A stretch of DNA of 17,225 bases, from contig CAZFDK010000056.1 in assembly GCA_964518305.1 (NCBI GenBank), positions 1 through 17,225 of the forward strand, given 5' to 3'. Every line of letters begins with the position of its first letter. Within the stretch, counting starts at the first letter, position 1. The translations under genes were made by a program, and so were the position numbers. Of this stretch, positions 1 to 9,430 are shown in pieces. The stretch is from Caribbeanibacter sp964518305. GTDB lineage: Bacteria > Gemmatimonadota > Gemmatimonadetes > Palauibacterales > Palauibacteraceae. Below the pieces are notes generated by a model that saw only the letters and a list, made by a program, of their open reading frames with translations, was not told the DNA's origin and did no database searches.

Positions 1-475
1 GCGACTCGATCGTCCCCTCGACGGCCTCCAGGGACCGCGCCCCCTCCTGCACCGCCATTCGTCCGGCGACCTCGGACATGGGCGTCAGCAGCGGCAGCTC
101 ACCGTTCGGGAGCTGGACGGTCTCATAGGCCACCGCCACGGCGCCGCTGTCCAGCACCGCCCGCGTCAGCTGCTCGCTGGCCGCGAAGTGAAAATAGGTG
201 AAGAGAACCTGGCCCGGCTGGATCCGGTCGTACTCCTCCGGGAGCGGCTCCTTGACCTTCATGATCATCTCGGCCCGCTCCCACACGGCGTCGGGCCCCG
301 ACACGATCTCCGCCCCGGCCCCCTCGTACGCCGGATCCGCGAAGCCGCTGCCGCCGCCGGCGCCGGACTGGACGATCACGTCGTGGCCCTTGCGGCTGAG
401 CCGCTCCGCCCCGGCCGGGACGAGGGCCACCCGGTGCTCCTCGGCCTTGATCTCCGTCGGTACGCCTACCTTCAT
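1..475 (-). CDS. ald: Alanine dehydrogenase, N-terminal 158 residues (cut by window edge)
   Basis: NAD-dependent L-alanine dehydrogenase, which interconverts alanine and pyruvate plus ammonia in the cytoplasm. The sequence starts MKVGVPTEIKAEEHRVALVP, the standard N-terminus of the family. The substrate-binding and catalytic residues fall at the family positions: Arg15 in EHRVALVP, Lys75 in MKVKEPLP and His96 in FTYFHFAAS. The MSEVAGRMAVQEGA segment near residues 133-146 follows as expected. The ATG at 475-473 is preceded by GAGGGG (485-490) with a 9-base spacer. The gene follows pnp but is separated from it by a strong intrinsic terminator, so it probably has its own transcript. No convincing promoter could be placed in the roughly 55 bases between terminator and start, so read-through is also possible. 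The NAD-binding half is outside the window. Confidence 0.96.
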   Translation of the reverse strand, partial: MKVGVPTEIKAEEHRVALVPAGAERLSRKGHDVIVQSGAGGGSGFADPAYEGAGAEIVSGPDAVWERAEMIMKVKEPLPEEYDRIQPGQVLFTYFHFAASEQLTRAVLDSGAVAVAYETVQLPNGELPLLTPMSEVAGRMAVQEGARSLEAVEGTIES

Positions 476-530
476 CGTCTTCGTCCCCTCTTGGGGCTCG
501 GCCTCCGGACCTGGCCAACAAACCTGACAA

Positions 531-564
531 ACGAAAAGGGAACCGGCCGCGCGGGCCGGTTCCC
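531..564 (-). terminator. Intrinsic terminator after pnp
   Basis: Perfect 11-bp inverted repeat, GGGAACCGGCC (538-548) and GGCCGGTTCCC (554-564), with a 5-base loop. On the minus strand it is followed at once by TTTTCGTTTG. The T-tract is present only in the minus direction. It lies 49 bases after the pnp stop and ends the rpsO-pnp transcript before ald. Confidence 0.92.
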
Positions 565-612
565 TGGAAGGCTCTCGGCGGGCAGCGCCCAGCCCGCGAC
601 GATGCGCCTCCT

Positions 613-2718
613 CTAGGCTTCCTGCTTCTGCTCCTCCTCCATGGCGGCGCGTCGTGACAGTTCCAGCTGTCCTTTGTCGTTGATGGACAAAAGCTTGACC
701 CGAACACGATCGCCCTGTTCGAGGATGTCTTCGGTGTTCTCGGTGCGCTGCTCCTCCAGCTCGGAGATGTGGCAGAGCCCCTCCACGCCGGGCAGGATCT
801 CGACGAAGGCGCCGAAGTTGGTCGTGTTCTTGACCACACCCTCGTAGATCCGCCCCACCTCGGGATCCTGCACGATGGCCTCGATCATCTCCCGGGCGCG
901 GTCACCGCCCTCTCCGCCGGGAGCGGAGATCGTGATCACGCCGGAGTCCTCGACGTTGATCTCGGCGCCGCTCTCCTCCTGGATGGACCGGATGGTCTTG
1001 CCCTTGGGGCCGATGACCTTGCCGATCTTGTCCGGATCGATCTGCATGGTGAAGATCCGCGGCGCGTGCTCGGACATCTGGTCCCGGGGCTCCGGAAGCG
1101 TCTGGTCCATGACGTCCAGGATGTGTCCGCGGGCGTCGCGGGCGCGGTTCAGGGCCTCCAGCATCGTAGACGTCTGGATGCCCGCCACTTTGATGTCCAT
1201 CTGGATGGCGGTGATCCCGTCCCGCGTGCCCGCCACCTTGAAGTCCATGTCCCCCATGTGGTCCTCGACGCCGAGGATGTCCGTGAGGATCGCGGTGTCG
1301 TCGCCCTCCTTCACGAGGCCCATGGCGATTCCGCCACAGGCCTTCAGCAGGGGCACGCCGGCGTCCATCATGGAGAGGGAGCCGCCACAGACGGTGGCCA
1401 TGGAGCTGGACCCGTTGGACTCCAGGATGTCGGAAACCACACGTATCGTGTAGGGAAAGTCGTCGTACGCCGGCAGCAGGGGCTGGAGGGCCCGCTCCGC
1501 CAGCAGGCCGTGGCCGATCTCACGCCGGCCGGGGCCACGGAACCGCCGCACCTCGCCCACCGAGAACGGCGGGAAGTTGTAGTGCAGCATGAACGACTTG
1601 GACTCTTCCTCGACCACGTCGACGTTGTCGATGCGCTGCTCGTCCTGGACCGTCCCCAGGGTCGTCGCCGCCAGCGCCTGCGTCTGGCCGCGCGTGAACA
1701 GGGCGGATCCGTGCGTCCGGGGCAGGACCCCCACCTCGCAGCTCACCGGCCGGATCTCGTCCAGATCCCGGCCGTCGACGCGCTCGCCGCGCTCCAGGAC
1801 CTGGCGTCGGAGCGCCTCCTTCTCGAGGTCGTCGACGACGTCCTCGACGGCATCCAGGTCCTCGGGGAACTCCTCCTCGAGCTCCTCCATGAGCTGGTCG
1901 GCGAGGGCCGAGGTCGCCTGACTTCGCTCCTCCTTCGTCGGCAGGTTCATGGCCTCCTCGACACGGTCCTCGGCCTTCTCGCGCACCGTGCGGACCAGCT
2001 CTTCGGAGGGCGCGTCCGCGTCCCACTCCATGGTCTCGGGCGGTCCGCCGACGGCGTCCACCAGCTCTTTCTGCAGCCCGATGAGCTCCTTGATCGCCTC
2101 GTGGCCCACCTCGAGGGCCTCCACGAGCTCGTCCTCGGAGATCTCGGCGGCGTGGCCCTCGACCATGACCACCGAGTCTTCCTTGCCCGCCACCACGATG
2201 TCGCAGTCCGAGTAGTCGAGCTGGCTGAAGGTGGGGTTGATCACCCATTCACCGTCCACACGCCCCACGCGAACTCCTGCGATCGGACCGCCCCACGGGA
2301 TCCGGGACAGGCTCAGCGCGGCGGACGCCCCCACGAGGCCCAGCACATCGGCGTCGTTCTCCTGGTCCGCCGAGAGGATGAAGCAGGCGATCTGGGTCTC
2401 GTTCTGGAAGTCGTCGGGGAAGAGAGGACGGAGAGGACGGTCGATCTGGCGGGCGGAGACCGTCTCCTTGTCCCCGGGCTTGCCCTCACGCTTCACGAAG
2501 CCGCCGGGCACCTTTCCGGCAGCGTAAGCCTTCTCCCGGTACTCCACCGTCAGGGGGAAGAAGGGAAGATCGGAGCGCTCGTCCTCGGCCACGGCGGTGA
2601 CCAGCACCGCCGTCTCTCCGTGCTGGACGTAGACGGCGCCGTCAGCCTGGCGGGCCATGCGTCCCGTCTCGATGACCAGCTTGCGTCCTGCGAATTCACG
2701 TTCGATCCGGTGTTTCAT
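613..2718 (-). CDS. pnp: Polyribonucleotide nucleotidyltransferase (PNPase)
   Basis: Phosphorolytic 3'-5' exoribonuclease of mRNA turnover, usually a trimer and often part of a degradosome. The 701-residue product matches the family length (about 700). Domains in order: RNase PH-like 1 (about 10-140, with FVKREGKPGDKE at 74-85), helical linker (about 235-305, very acidic), catalytic RNase PH-like 2 (about 320-540, with SNGSSSM at 434-440 and DHMGDMDF at 486-493), KH (about 553-615, GPKG at 570-573) and S1 (about 621-692). The frame is open for 34 more codons upstream with another ATG at 2820. I chose ATG 2718 because MKHRIEREFAGRKLVIETGRMA is where family members begin; the sequence before it has no family character. 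A weak AGGA precedes it. It follows rpsO by 177 bases, the usual pairing, and a structured leader may allow autoregulation. Confidence 0.97.
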   Translation of the reverse strand: MKHRIEREFAGRKLVIETGRMARQADGAVYVQHGETAVLVTAVAEDERSDLPFFPLTVEYREKAYAAGKVPGGFVKREGKPGDKETVSARQIDRPLRPLFPDDFQNETQIACFILSADQENDADVLGLVGASAALSLSRIPWGGPIAGVRVGRVDGEWVINPTFSQLDYSDCDIVVAGKEDSVVMVEGHAAEISEDELVEALEVGHEAIKELIGLQKELVDAVGGPPETMEWDADAPSEELVRTVREKAEDRVEEAMNLPTKEERSQATSALADQLMEELEEEFPEDLDAVEDVVDDLEKEALRRQVLERGERVDGRDLDEIRPVSCEVGVLPRTHGSALFTRGQTQALAATTLGTVQDEQRIDNVDVVEEESKSFMLHYNFPPFSVGEVRRFRGPGRREIGHGLLAERALQPLLPAYDDFPYTIRVVSDILESNGSSSMATVCGGSLSMMDAGVPLLKACGGIAMGLVKEGDDTAILTDILGVEDHMGDMDFKVAGTRDGITAIQMDIKVAGIQTSTMLEALNRARDARGHILDVMDQTLPEPRDQMSEHAPRIFTMQIDPDKIGKVIGPKGKTIRSIQEESGAEINVEDSGVITISAPGGEGGDRAREMIEAIVQDPEVGRIYEGVVKNTTNFGAFVEILPGVEGLCHISELEEQRTENTEDILEQGDRVRVKLLSINDKGQLELSRRAAMEEEQKQEA

Positions 2719-2759
2719 CCTGTTCCTGTGCTTCTCTTCGGGGGTGCGTGTCTCGCTTC

Positions 2760-2854
2760 GTCCGTCGGGGCGGATCCCCACGGACGGACCCCGGCGGGAC
2801 GGCAGGTCGCCGTCGGGCACGGCGAGAGCGACTGACGCGCGCTCCGCGCATCAG
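2760..2854 (-). promoter_or_regulatory. Two hairpins in the rpsO-pnp intergenic leader
   Basis: Two inverted repeats lie between the rpsO stop and pnp start. The first (2832-2854) has 10-base arms with a 3-base loop and one position that is a G:U wobble only in the minus-strand RNA. The second (2760-2789) pairs GTCCGT with ACGGAC and, inside that, GGGG with CCCC. Neither is followed by a T-tract, so they are not intrinsic terminators. In E. coli the same interval holds an RNase III-cleaved hairpin used for PNPase autoregulation; a similar role here is inference. Confidence 0.5.
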
Positions 2855-2895
2855 CCGCCCGTCGGCCGGGGAAGTACCGTACGTCGTTGGAAAAC

Positions 2896-3165
2896 CTAGT
2901 GCCTGAGGCCCAGCTCGTCGACGATCTCGCGGTAGCTCTCCGTGTCGTTCATCCGCAGGTAGTCGAGGAGCCTCTTGCGGCGCCCGACCATGGTCAGGAG
3001 GCCCTGTCGACCGTCGTGGTCGTTGGGATGATCCTTAAGGTGGTCGGTCAGCTCCGCGATGCGGTGGGTGAGCACGGCCACCTGTACCGGGGCCGAGCCG
3101 CGATCGTCCTCGTGCTTGCCGTACTTCTCGTAGATGTCCTGCTTCTGTGTCTGGTCCAGCGTCAT
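2896..3165 (-). CDS. rpsO: 30S ribosomal protein S15
   Basis: Primary 16S rRNA-binding protein of the 30S platform. The 89-residue product has the usual S15 length and core: GSAPVQVAVLTHRI (about 23-36), HLKDHPNDHDGR (42-53) and LLTMVGRRKRLLDYL (56-70), the rRNA-binding helices. ATG 3165 is chosen because S15 proteins begin MTLD/MSLS-like and because GAGGT lies 9 bases upstream. An in-frame ATG at 3201 would add 12 residues without family character. It is the first gene after a near-consensus promoter (3254-3282) and an 80-base leader with a GC-rich stem, where S15 might bind to regulate itself (inference). pnp follows. Confidence 0.97.
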   Translation of the reverse strand: MTLDQTQKQDIYEKYGKHEDDRGSAPVQVAVLTHRIAELTDHLKDHPNDHDGRQGLLTMVGRRKRLLDYLRMNDTESYREIVDELGLRH

Positions 3166-3200
3166 CCGACAGTTACCTCGGGTGCTCTGTGGAATGATCA

Positions 3201-3239
3201 TCGACTCGCGGCGATGCCGGTCGGCGGCCGCGAAGCTCG
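3201..3239 (-). promoter_or_regulatory. Structured 5' leader of rpsO
   Basis: Inverted repeat CGCGGC (3207-3212) and GCCGCG (3227-3232), with possible extension through flanking CGA/TCG bases, inside the leader between the promoter and the rpsO start. Ribosomal protein S15 represses its own mRNA through structured leaders in several bacterial groups, with different folds in each. Whether this stem is such a site cannot be decided from sequence alone. Confidence 0.4.
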
Positions 3240-3253
3240 GAAGCAATCCCCCT

Positions 3254-3282
3254 ACTATATTTTCTCGCCCGGGTCCTGTAAA
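3254..3282 (-). promoter_or_regulatory. Sigma-70-type promoter for rpsO-pnp
   Basis: On the minus strand, TTTACA (3282-3277), a 17-base spacer, then TATAGT (3259-3254). The match is 5 of 6 to each consensus hexamer, and the segment is AT-rich in a GC-rich window. Predicted transcript start is near 3247, about 80 bases before the rpsO ATG. It sits in the only sizeable gap (143 bases) between ribF and rpsO. Confidence 0.75.
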
Positions 3283-3308
3283 CCTCTCGTCACCTGCCGG
3301 ACGGAGCG

Positions 3309-4241
3309 CTACCGCTCGAAGTAGCGCCGGGCCCGCTCCCGGTCGCGACGCATCTCCGCCACCAGCTCGTCCGTGGAGGAGAAGGAGCGCACTTCCCGCA
3401 GGCGCTTCAGGAACTCCACCCGTACCGGCTCGCCGTAGATGTCGCCCTCGAAATCGAGCAGATACAGTTCCAGCGTGGCCGGGGCGCCGCTGAAGGTCGG
3501 CCGCGGGCCGGAGTGCAGGATCCCCTCCCGAAGCTCGTCCCGTACCCGGGCCCGGACCGCGTAGATCCCCGGGGCCGGGATCAGCTTCCGGTCGCCGGGC
3601 GGGTCGATGTTCGCCGTCGGAAATCCCAGGTCCCTGCCCCGGCCCATCCCGTGCACGACGGGCCCCTGTACGCTGTAGGGCCGACCCAGGCACTTCCGGG
3701 CGTCCTCTACGCGGCCCTCCGCCAGCAGACGGCGGATCCGCGTCGAGGAGACCGGCTCGCCGCCCACCTGCACCTTTTCGACGACGTCCACCTCGAAGCC
3801 CAGATCTCGACCGAGGGAGCGCAGGGTGTCCGTATCGCCCGATCGGCCCCGCCCGAAGCCGTGATCGTAGCCGATGACGAGCTCCTTCACGCGGAAGCGG
3901 CGCACCAGGACCTCGCGCACGAACTCCTCCGGCTGGTACAGCGACAGCGACCGTGTGAAGGGGAGGAACGCCACGCAGTCCATGCCGGTCAGCGCCAGAA
4001 GCCCCTTCTTCTCGTCGAGCGTGGTCAGGAGGGGCGGTGCCTCGTCCGGACGGACCACCTCCAGCGGATGCCGGTCGAAGGTGACCAGCAGGCTCCGGAG
4101 CCCCCGGCTGCGGCCGCGGCGGCCGATCTCCTCCAGCACCTCCCGGTGGCCGGCGTGGACGCCGTCGAACGTGCCCACCGTGGCGACCGTCCCGGGGCCA
4201 TTGGCCGGCACCGGCGGCGGCGCGGACGGATCACCCGGCAT
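3309..4241 (-). CDS. ribF: Bifunctional riboflavin kinase / FAD synthetase
   Basis: Converts riboflavin to FMN and then FAD. The 310-residue product matches the family. The N-terminal adenylyltransferase has GTFDGVHAGH at 23-32 (HxGH nucleotide-binding motif), GYDHGFGRGRSG at 124-135 and SSTRIR at 165-170. The C-terminal flavokinase has GRGRDLGFPTANI around 200-212 (PTAN ligand motif), SGPRPTF at 244-250 and ELYLLDFEGDIYG at 258-270, where many homologues have His in place of the Tyr. ATG 4241 overlaps the truB stop by 11 bases, which suggests translational coupling. It is the last gene before the rpsO promoter. The place of ribF between truB and rpsO is conserved in many bacteria. Confidence 0.96.
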   Translation of the reverse strand: MPGDPSAPPPVPANGPGTVATVGTFDGVHAGHREVLEEIGRRGRSRGLRSLLVTFDRHPLEVVRPDEAPPLLTTLDEKKGLLALTGMDCVAFLPFTRSLSLYQPEEFVREVLVRRFRVKELVIGYDHGFGRGRSGDTDTLRSLGRDLGFEVDVVEKVQVGGEPVSSTRIRRLLAEGRVEDARKCLGRPYSVQGPVVHGMGRGRDLGFPTANIDPPGDRKLIPAPGIYAVRARVRDELREGILHSGPRPTFSGAPATLELYLLDFEGDIYGEPVRVEFLKRLREVRSFSSTDELVAEMRRDRERARRYFER

Positions 4242-5166
4242 GGAACACCTTTCGCGGCTGCAGCTCCTCCGGCTGCAGCTCGGCCACGGCTACCAGGCCG
4301 ATCTCGTCGCCGACCAGGGCCACCGGGTCGCCGATGGCGGGCTCCTCGCTCCCGACGCCCGGATGGATGTCACCGCGCTCGATGCGCTGCCCGTGACCGA
4401 CGCTTTCCCGCTCATCGCGCGTGATCCGACGGCGCGGGAGCCACGCGACGGCGTCGGCCGGCGGGAGGAAGTGGGGCGGCGAGAGCTCGACCCCGGGCTC
4501 GAGCTCCCGGCCGTCCAGGGCCTCGTCCACCGCGAACGGGCCGATGCGCGTCCTCCGGAGCTCCTCCAGATGCGCCCCGACGCCCAGCTCCCGGCCCACG
4601 TCACGCGCCAGGGACCGCAGGTAGGTGCCGGTGGCCACCTCGGCCCGCACCTCAGCGTCCGGCGGATCCCAGCGGGTCAGCTCCAGCTCGTGAACCGTCA
4701 CCTCCTCCGCCTCCAGCTCCAGACGCTCGCCCTCCCGTGCCGCCTCGTGGGCCCGGCGGCCGCCCACCTGCTTGGCCGAGTAGGCCGGCGGCCGCTGTCG
4801 CAGCCGCCCCCGAAAGCCGGCGAGCGCACGCTCCACCTGCTCGCGGTCGAGGCCGCGCCACCCGTCCGACGCGCGGAGCACCTCGCCCGTGCGGTCGTGG
4901 GTGTTCGTCTCCTCCCCGAGCCGGAGGGTGGCCCGGTAGGCCTTGTCCAGACGGTGGAAGTACTCGGCCAGGCGCGTGACAGCGCCGACGAGAAGCAGGA
5001 GGAGGCCTGTGGCGAACGGATCCAGCGTACCCGTGTGGCCCACCCGCCCCTCGTCCAGGGCCCGGCGGCCCCGCGAGACGATGTCATGGGAGGTTGGCCC
5101 GGAGGGCTTGTCCACCAGGAGGAGACCCTCGGGACTCCGCTCCGAGCTACGCGCCGTCGCCGGCAT
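4231..5166 (-). CDS. truB: tRNA pseudouridine-55 synthase
   Basis: Makes pseudouridine 55 in the T-loop of tRNAs. The product is 311 residues. The N-terminus has GLLLVDKPSGPTSHDIV (14-30). The catalytic aspartate is Asp49 in GHTGTLDPFATG (43-54). AYSAKQVGGRRAHEAAREG lies near 128-146 and GTYLRSLARDVG near 180-191, both family blocks. A shorter, less conserved C-terminal part (about 230-311) is consistent with a PUA-like region. ATG 5166 lies inside the end of rbfA (20-base overlap), with GGAGG three bases before it; this tight spacing leaves the exact start slightly uncertain. Both flanking genes overlap truB, so rbfA-truB-ribF are translated from one message. Confidence 0.95.
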   Translation of the reverse strand: MPATARSSERSPEGLLLVDKPSGPTSHDIVSRGRRALDEGRVGHTGTLDPFATGLLLLLVGAVTRLAEYFHRLDKAYRATLRLGEETNTHDRTGEVLRASDGWRGLDREQVERALAGFRGRLRQRPPAYSAKQVGGRRAHEAAREGERLELEAEEVTVHELELTRWDPPDAEVRAEVATGTYLRSLARDVGRELGVGAHLEELRRTRIGPFAVDEALDGRELEPGVELSPPHFLPPADAVAWLPRRRITRDERESVGHGQRIERGDIHPGVGSEEPAIGDPVALVGDEIGLVAVAELQPEELQPRKVFHAG

Positions 5167-5530
5167 CCGCCTCCGGCCGCCCTTCCTCCTCGTGCACCTG
5201 GTCCAGCAGGGACTCGATGCGCTGTACCCGCTCCAGACTGCGGTCCACTTCGAAGACGAACTCCGGCACGCGCCGTATCCTGAGCTCCTTCCCCAGCTTC
5301 TTCCGCAGGAAGCCCTCGGCGCTCTGGAGCCCCTCGACGGCCTCCTCGGCCGACGGCTCGTCGCGGAGGGTCCGGACGAACACCTTGGCGTGACGGAGGT
5401 CCGGCGACGTCTCCACGTCGGTCACCGTGACCCCGGAGACCCGGGGGTCCTTCATCTCACGCCGGATGAGCCGCGACAGCTCCTCTCGGAGCAGCTGGTT
5501 GACCCGGTCGACGCGTCTGTAGTTGGGCAT
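5147..5530 (-). CDS. rbfA: 30S ribosome-binding factor A
   Basis: Single KH-like protein that binds the immature 30S subunit and assists 16S rRNA 5'-end processing. The product is 127 residues, typical for the family. It starts MPNYRRVDRVNQLLREELSRL and contains EMKDPRVSGVTVTDVETSPDL (25-45), HAKVFV (47-52) and a helical C-terminus with the RIRRVPEFVFEVDRSL block (84-99). ATG 5530 has an excellent GGGAGG six bases upstream. The frame stays open for 43 codons further upstream, but that part has no family character. There is a 109-base gap after the DUF503 gene and a 20-base overlap with truB downstream. Confidence 0.95.
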   Translation of the reverse strand: MPNYRRVDRVNQLLREELSRLIRREMKDPRVSGVTVTDVETSPDLRHAKVFVRTLRDEPSAEEAVEGLQSAEGFLRKKLGKELRIRRVPEFVFEVDRSLERVQRIESLLDQVHEEEGRPEADAGDGA

Positions 5531-5639
5531 GGCGCCTCCCCTGAGACGACTCGCGCTTCCGGACCGGGAGACTCGGCGACCTCCACTCGCCCCGGCGAGC
5601 GCGAGCGACGACTGAACTGTTCGCTCGTACGGGACCGGG

Positions 5640-5927
5640 CTAGAAGAACGCGGTCTCACGCTCGATGATGCGAGCCCGGGCCTCGTCCTCCACCATGTCC
5701 TCCACCCGGCTCAGGAGGGAATCGGCGATCTTCCGGTCCGAGGTGACGAAGGCCACCGACAGCTCCGCCTTCTGCCACTTGTCCTGGAAGTCGGTCTCCG
5801 CCACCGAGACTTCGAACTCGGCCCGAAGACGGTCACGGAGGCTGTTCACAACCATCCGCTTCGACTTCAGGGACGTGCATCCGGGAATGTGGAGCACCCA
5901 GCGCCCCACGCCGACGGTCGCCGCCAC
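5640..5927 (-). CDS. ylxP: DUF503 family protein (YlxP-like)
   Basis: A 95-residue protein of the DUF503 family, which is regularly encoded between infB and rbfA, as here. Its biochemical role is not established; the location suggests a link to ribosome assembly or translation. Family marks are the WVLHIPGCTSLKSKRMVVNSL block (10-30) and the VSVAETDFQDKWQKAELSVAFV block (40-61). The start is a GTG at 5927-5925, supported by GGAGGAG just upstream. It follows the infB stop by 49 bases. Confidence 0.9.
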   Translation of the reverse strand: MAATVGVGRWVLHIPGCTSLKSKRMVVNSLRDRLRAEFEVSVAETDFQDKWQKAELSVAFVTSDRKIADSLLSRVEDMVEDEARARIIERETAFF

Positions 5928-5976
5928 GGCTCCTCCGCCTACCTTCTCGCGTCTCGTGCGTCGGCCTGCAGGGAGG

Positions 5977-8939
<2,963 letters not shown>

Positions 8940-8940
<1 letters not shown>

Positions 8941-8953
8941 GGGCGAAACCTCC
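8940..8953 (-). promoter_or_regulatory. Ribosome-binding site that decides the infB TTG start
   Basis: GGAGGT (8953-8948) followed by a 7-base spacer and TTG (8940-8938). This is the only good Shine-Dalgarno near the 5' end of infB, and the TTG opens directly into the conserved IF2N domain. Confidence 0.8.
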
Positions 8954-9082
8954 TGCATTCGCTGGCTGTTCACGACGTTCCGGGTGACGGCGGCTCCAGC
9001 GCGGCCGTCGGCGCCCACTTCTCGTTTCGGGCTGTCTCTCGCTTTCTCGTCCTTCTTCGCCGGCTCTCGGACGTCGCCCGAA

Positions 9083-9430
9083 TCAGCTCCCGTCCGCGTC
9101 CCCGTTCCCGGTCAGGGCGTCCAGCACCTCCCCGGCCAAGCCCGGGTCCGTGAGGCCGACGATCACTGTCCGGTCCCGGCCCAGGGCTGCGCCCAGAGCC
9201 TCCCCGTCGGCGGCCTCCACCACCGGAACACCGGTGGCCTCGAGCAGGGGCAGGACCCGGTCCCGCGCGTTCCCGCCGGCGTCCGCTGCGATCACCGCCC
9301 CGGAGAGGTCGCCCCTGCGTGCGCTCTCTTTGACCGAGGTCGTGCCGACCTCGAGCCGTCCTCCCCGAAGAGCGATGCCCAGCAAATTCAGGGCGCGCTC
9401 CTCGGCTTCGGGCCCGGCGTCCTCACTCAC
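9083..9430 (-). CDS. ylxQ: L7Ae/L30e-family small RNA-binding protein (YlxQ-like)
   Basis: A 115-residue protein in the slot between nusA and infB where many bacteria encode the L7Ae-type protein YlxQ. Family character is seen in RALNLLGIALRGGRLEVGT (12-30), SGAVIAADAGGNARDRV (43-59), the VPVVEAADGEALGAALGR stretch (68-85) and VIVGLTDPGLAGEVL (89-103), the alternating strands and helices of the fold. An RNA-binding role is inferred from the family. The furthest start is GTG 9430, which overlaps the nusA stop by 8 bases, but its GGAG abuts the codon directly, so the real start may be slightly different. No ylxR (DUF448) gene, which usually sits between nusA and ylxQ, is present. infB follows after about 142 bases. 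Confidence 0.75.
   Translation of the reverse strand: MSEDAGPEAEERALNLLGIALRGGRLEVGTTSVKESARRGDLSGAVIAADAGGNARDRVLPLLEATGVPVVEAADGEALGAALGRDRTVIVGLTDPGLAGEVLDALTGNGDADGS

Noticed and set aside
2719..2820. 34-residue N-terminal extension of PNPase from ATG 2820
   Set aside because: The extension spans the leader hairpins and lacks conservation-like character; PNPases begin near MKHRIEREFAG.
769..2835. Long plus-strand open frame opposite pnp
   Set aside because: It is the antisense shadow of a GC-rich, strongly conserved gene; the translation is His/Asp/Leu/Val-rich with no family character.
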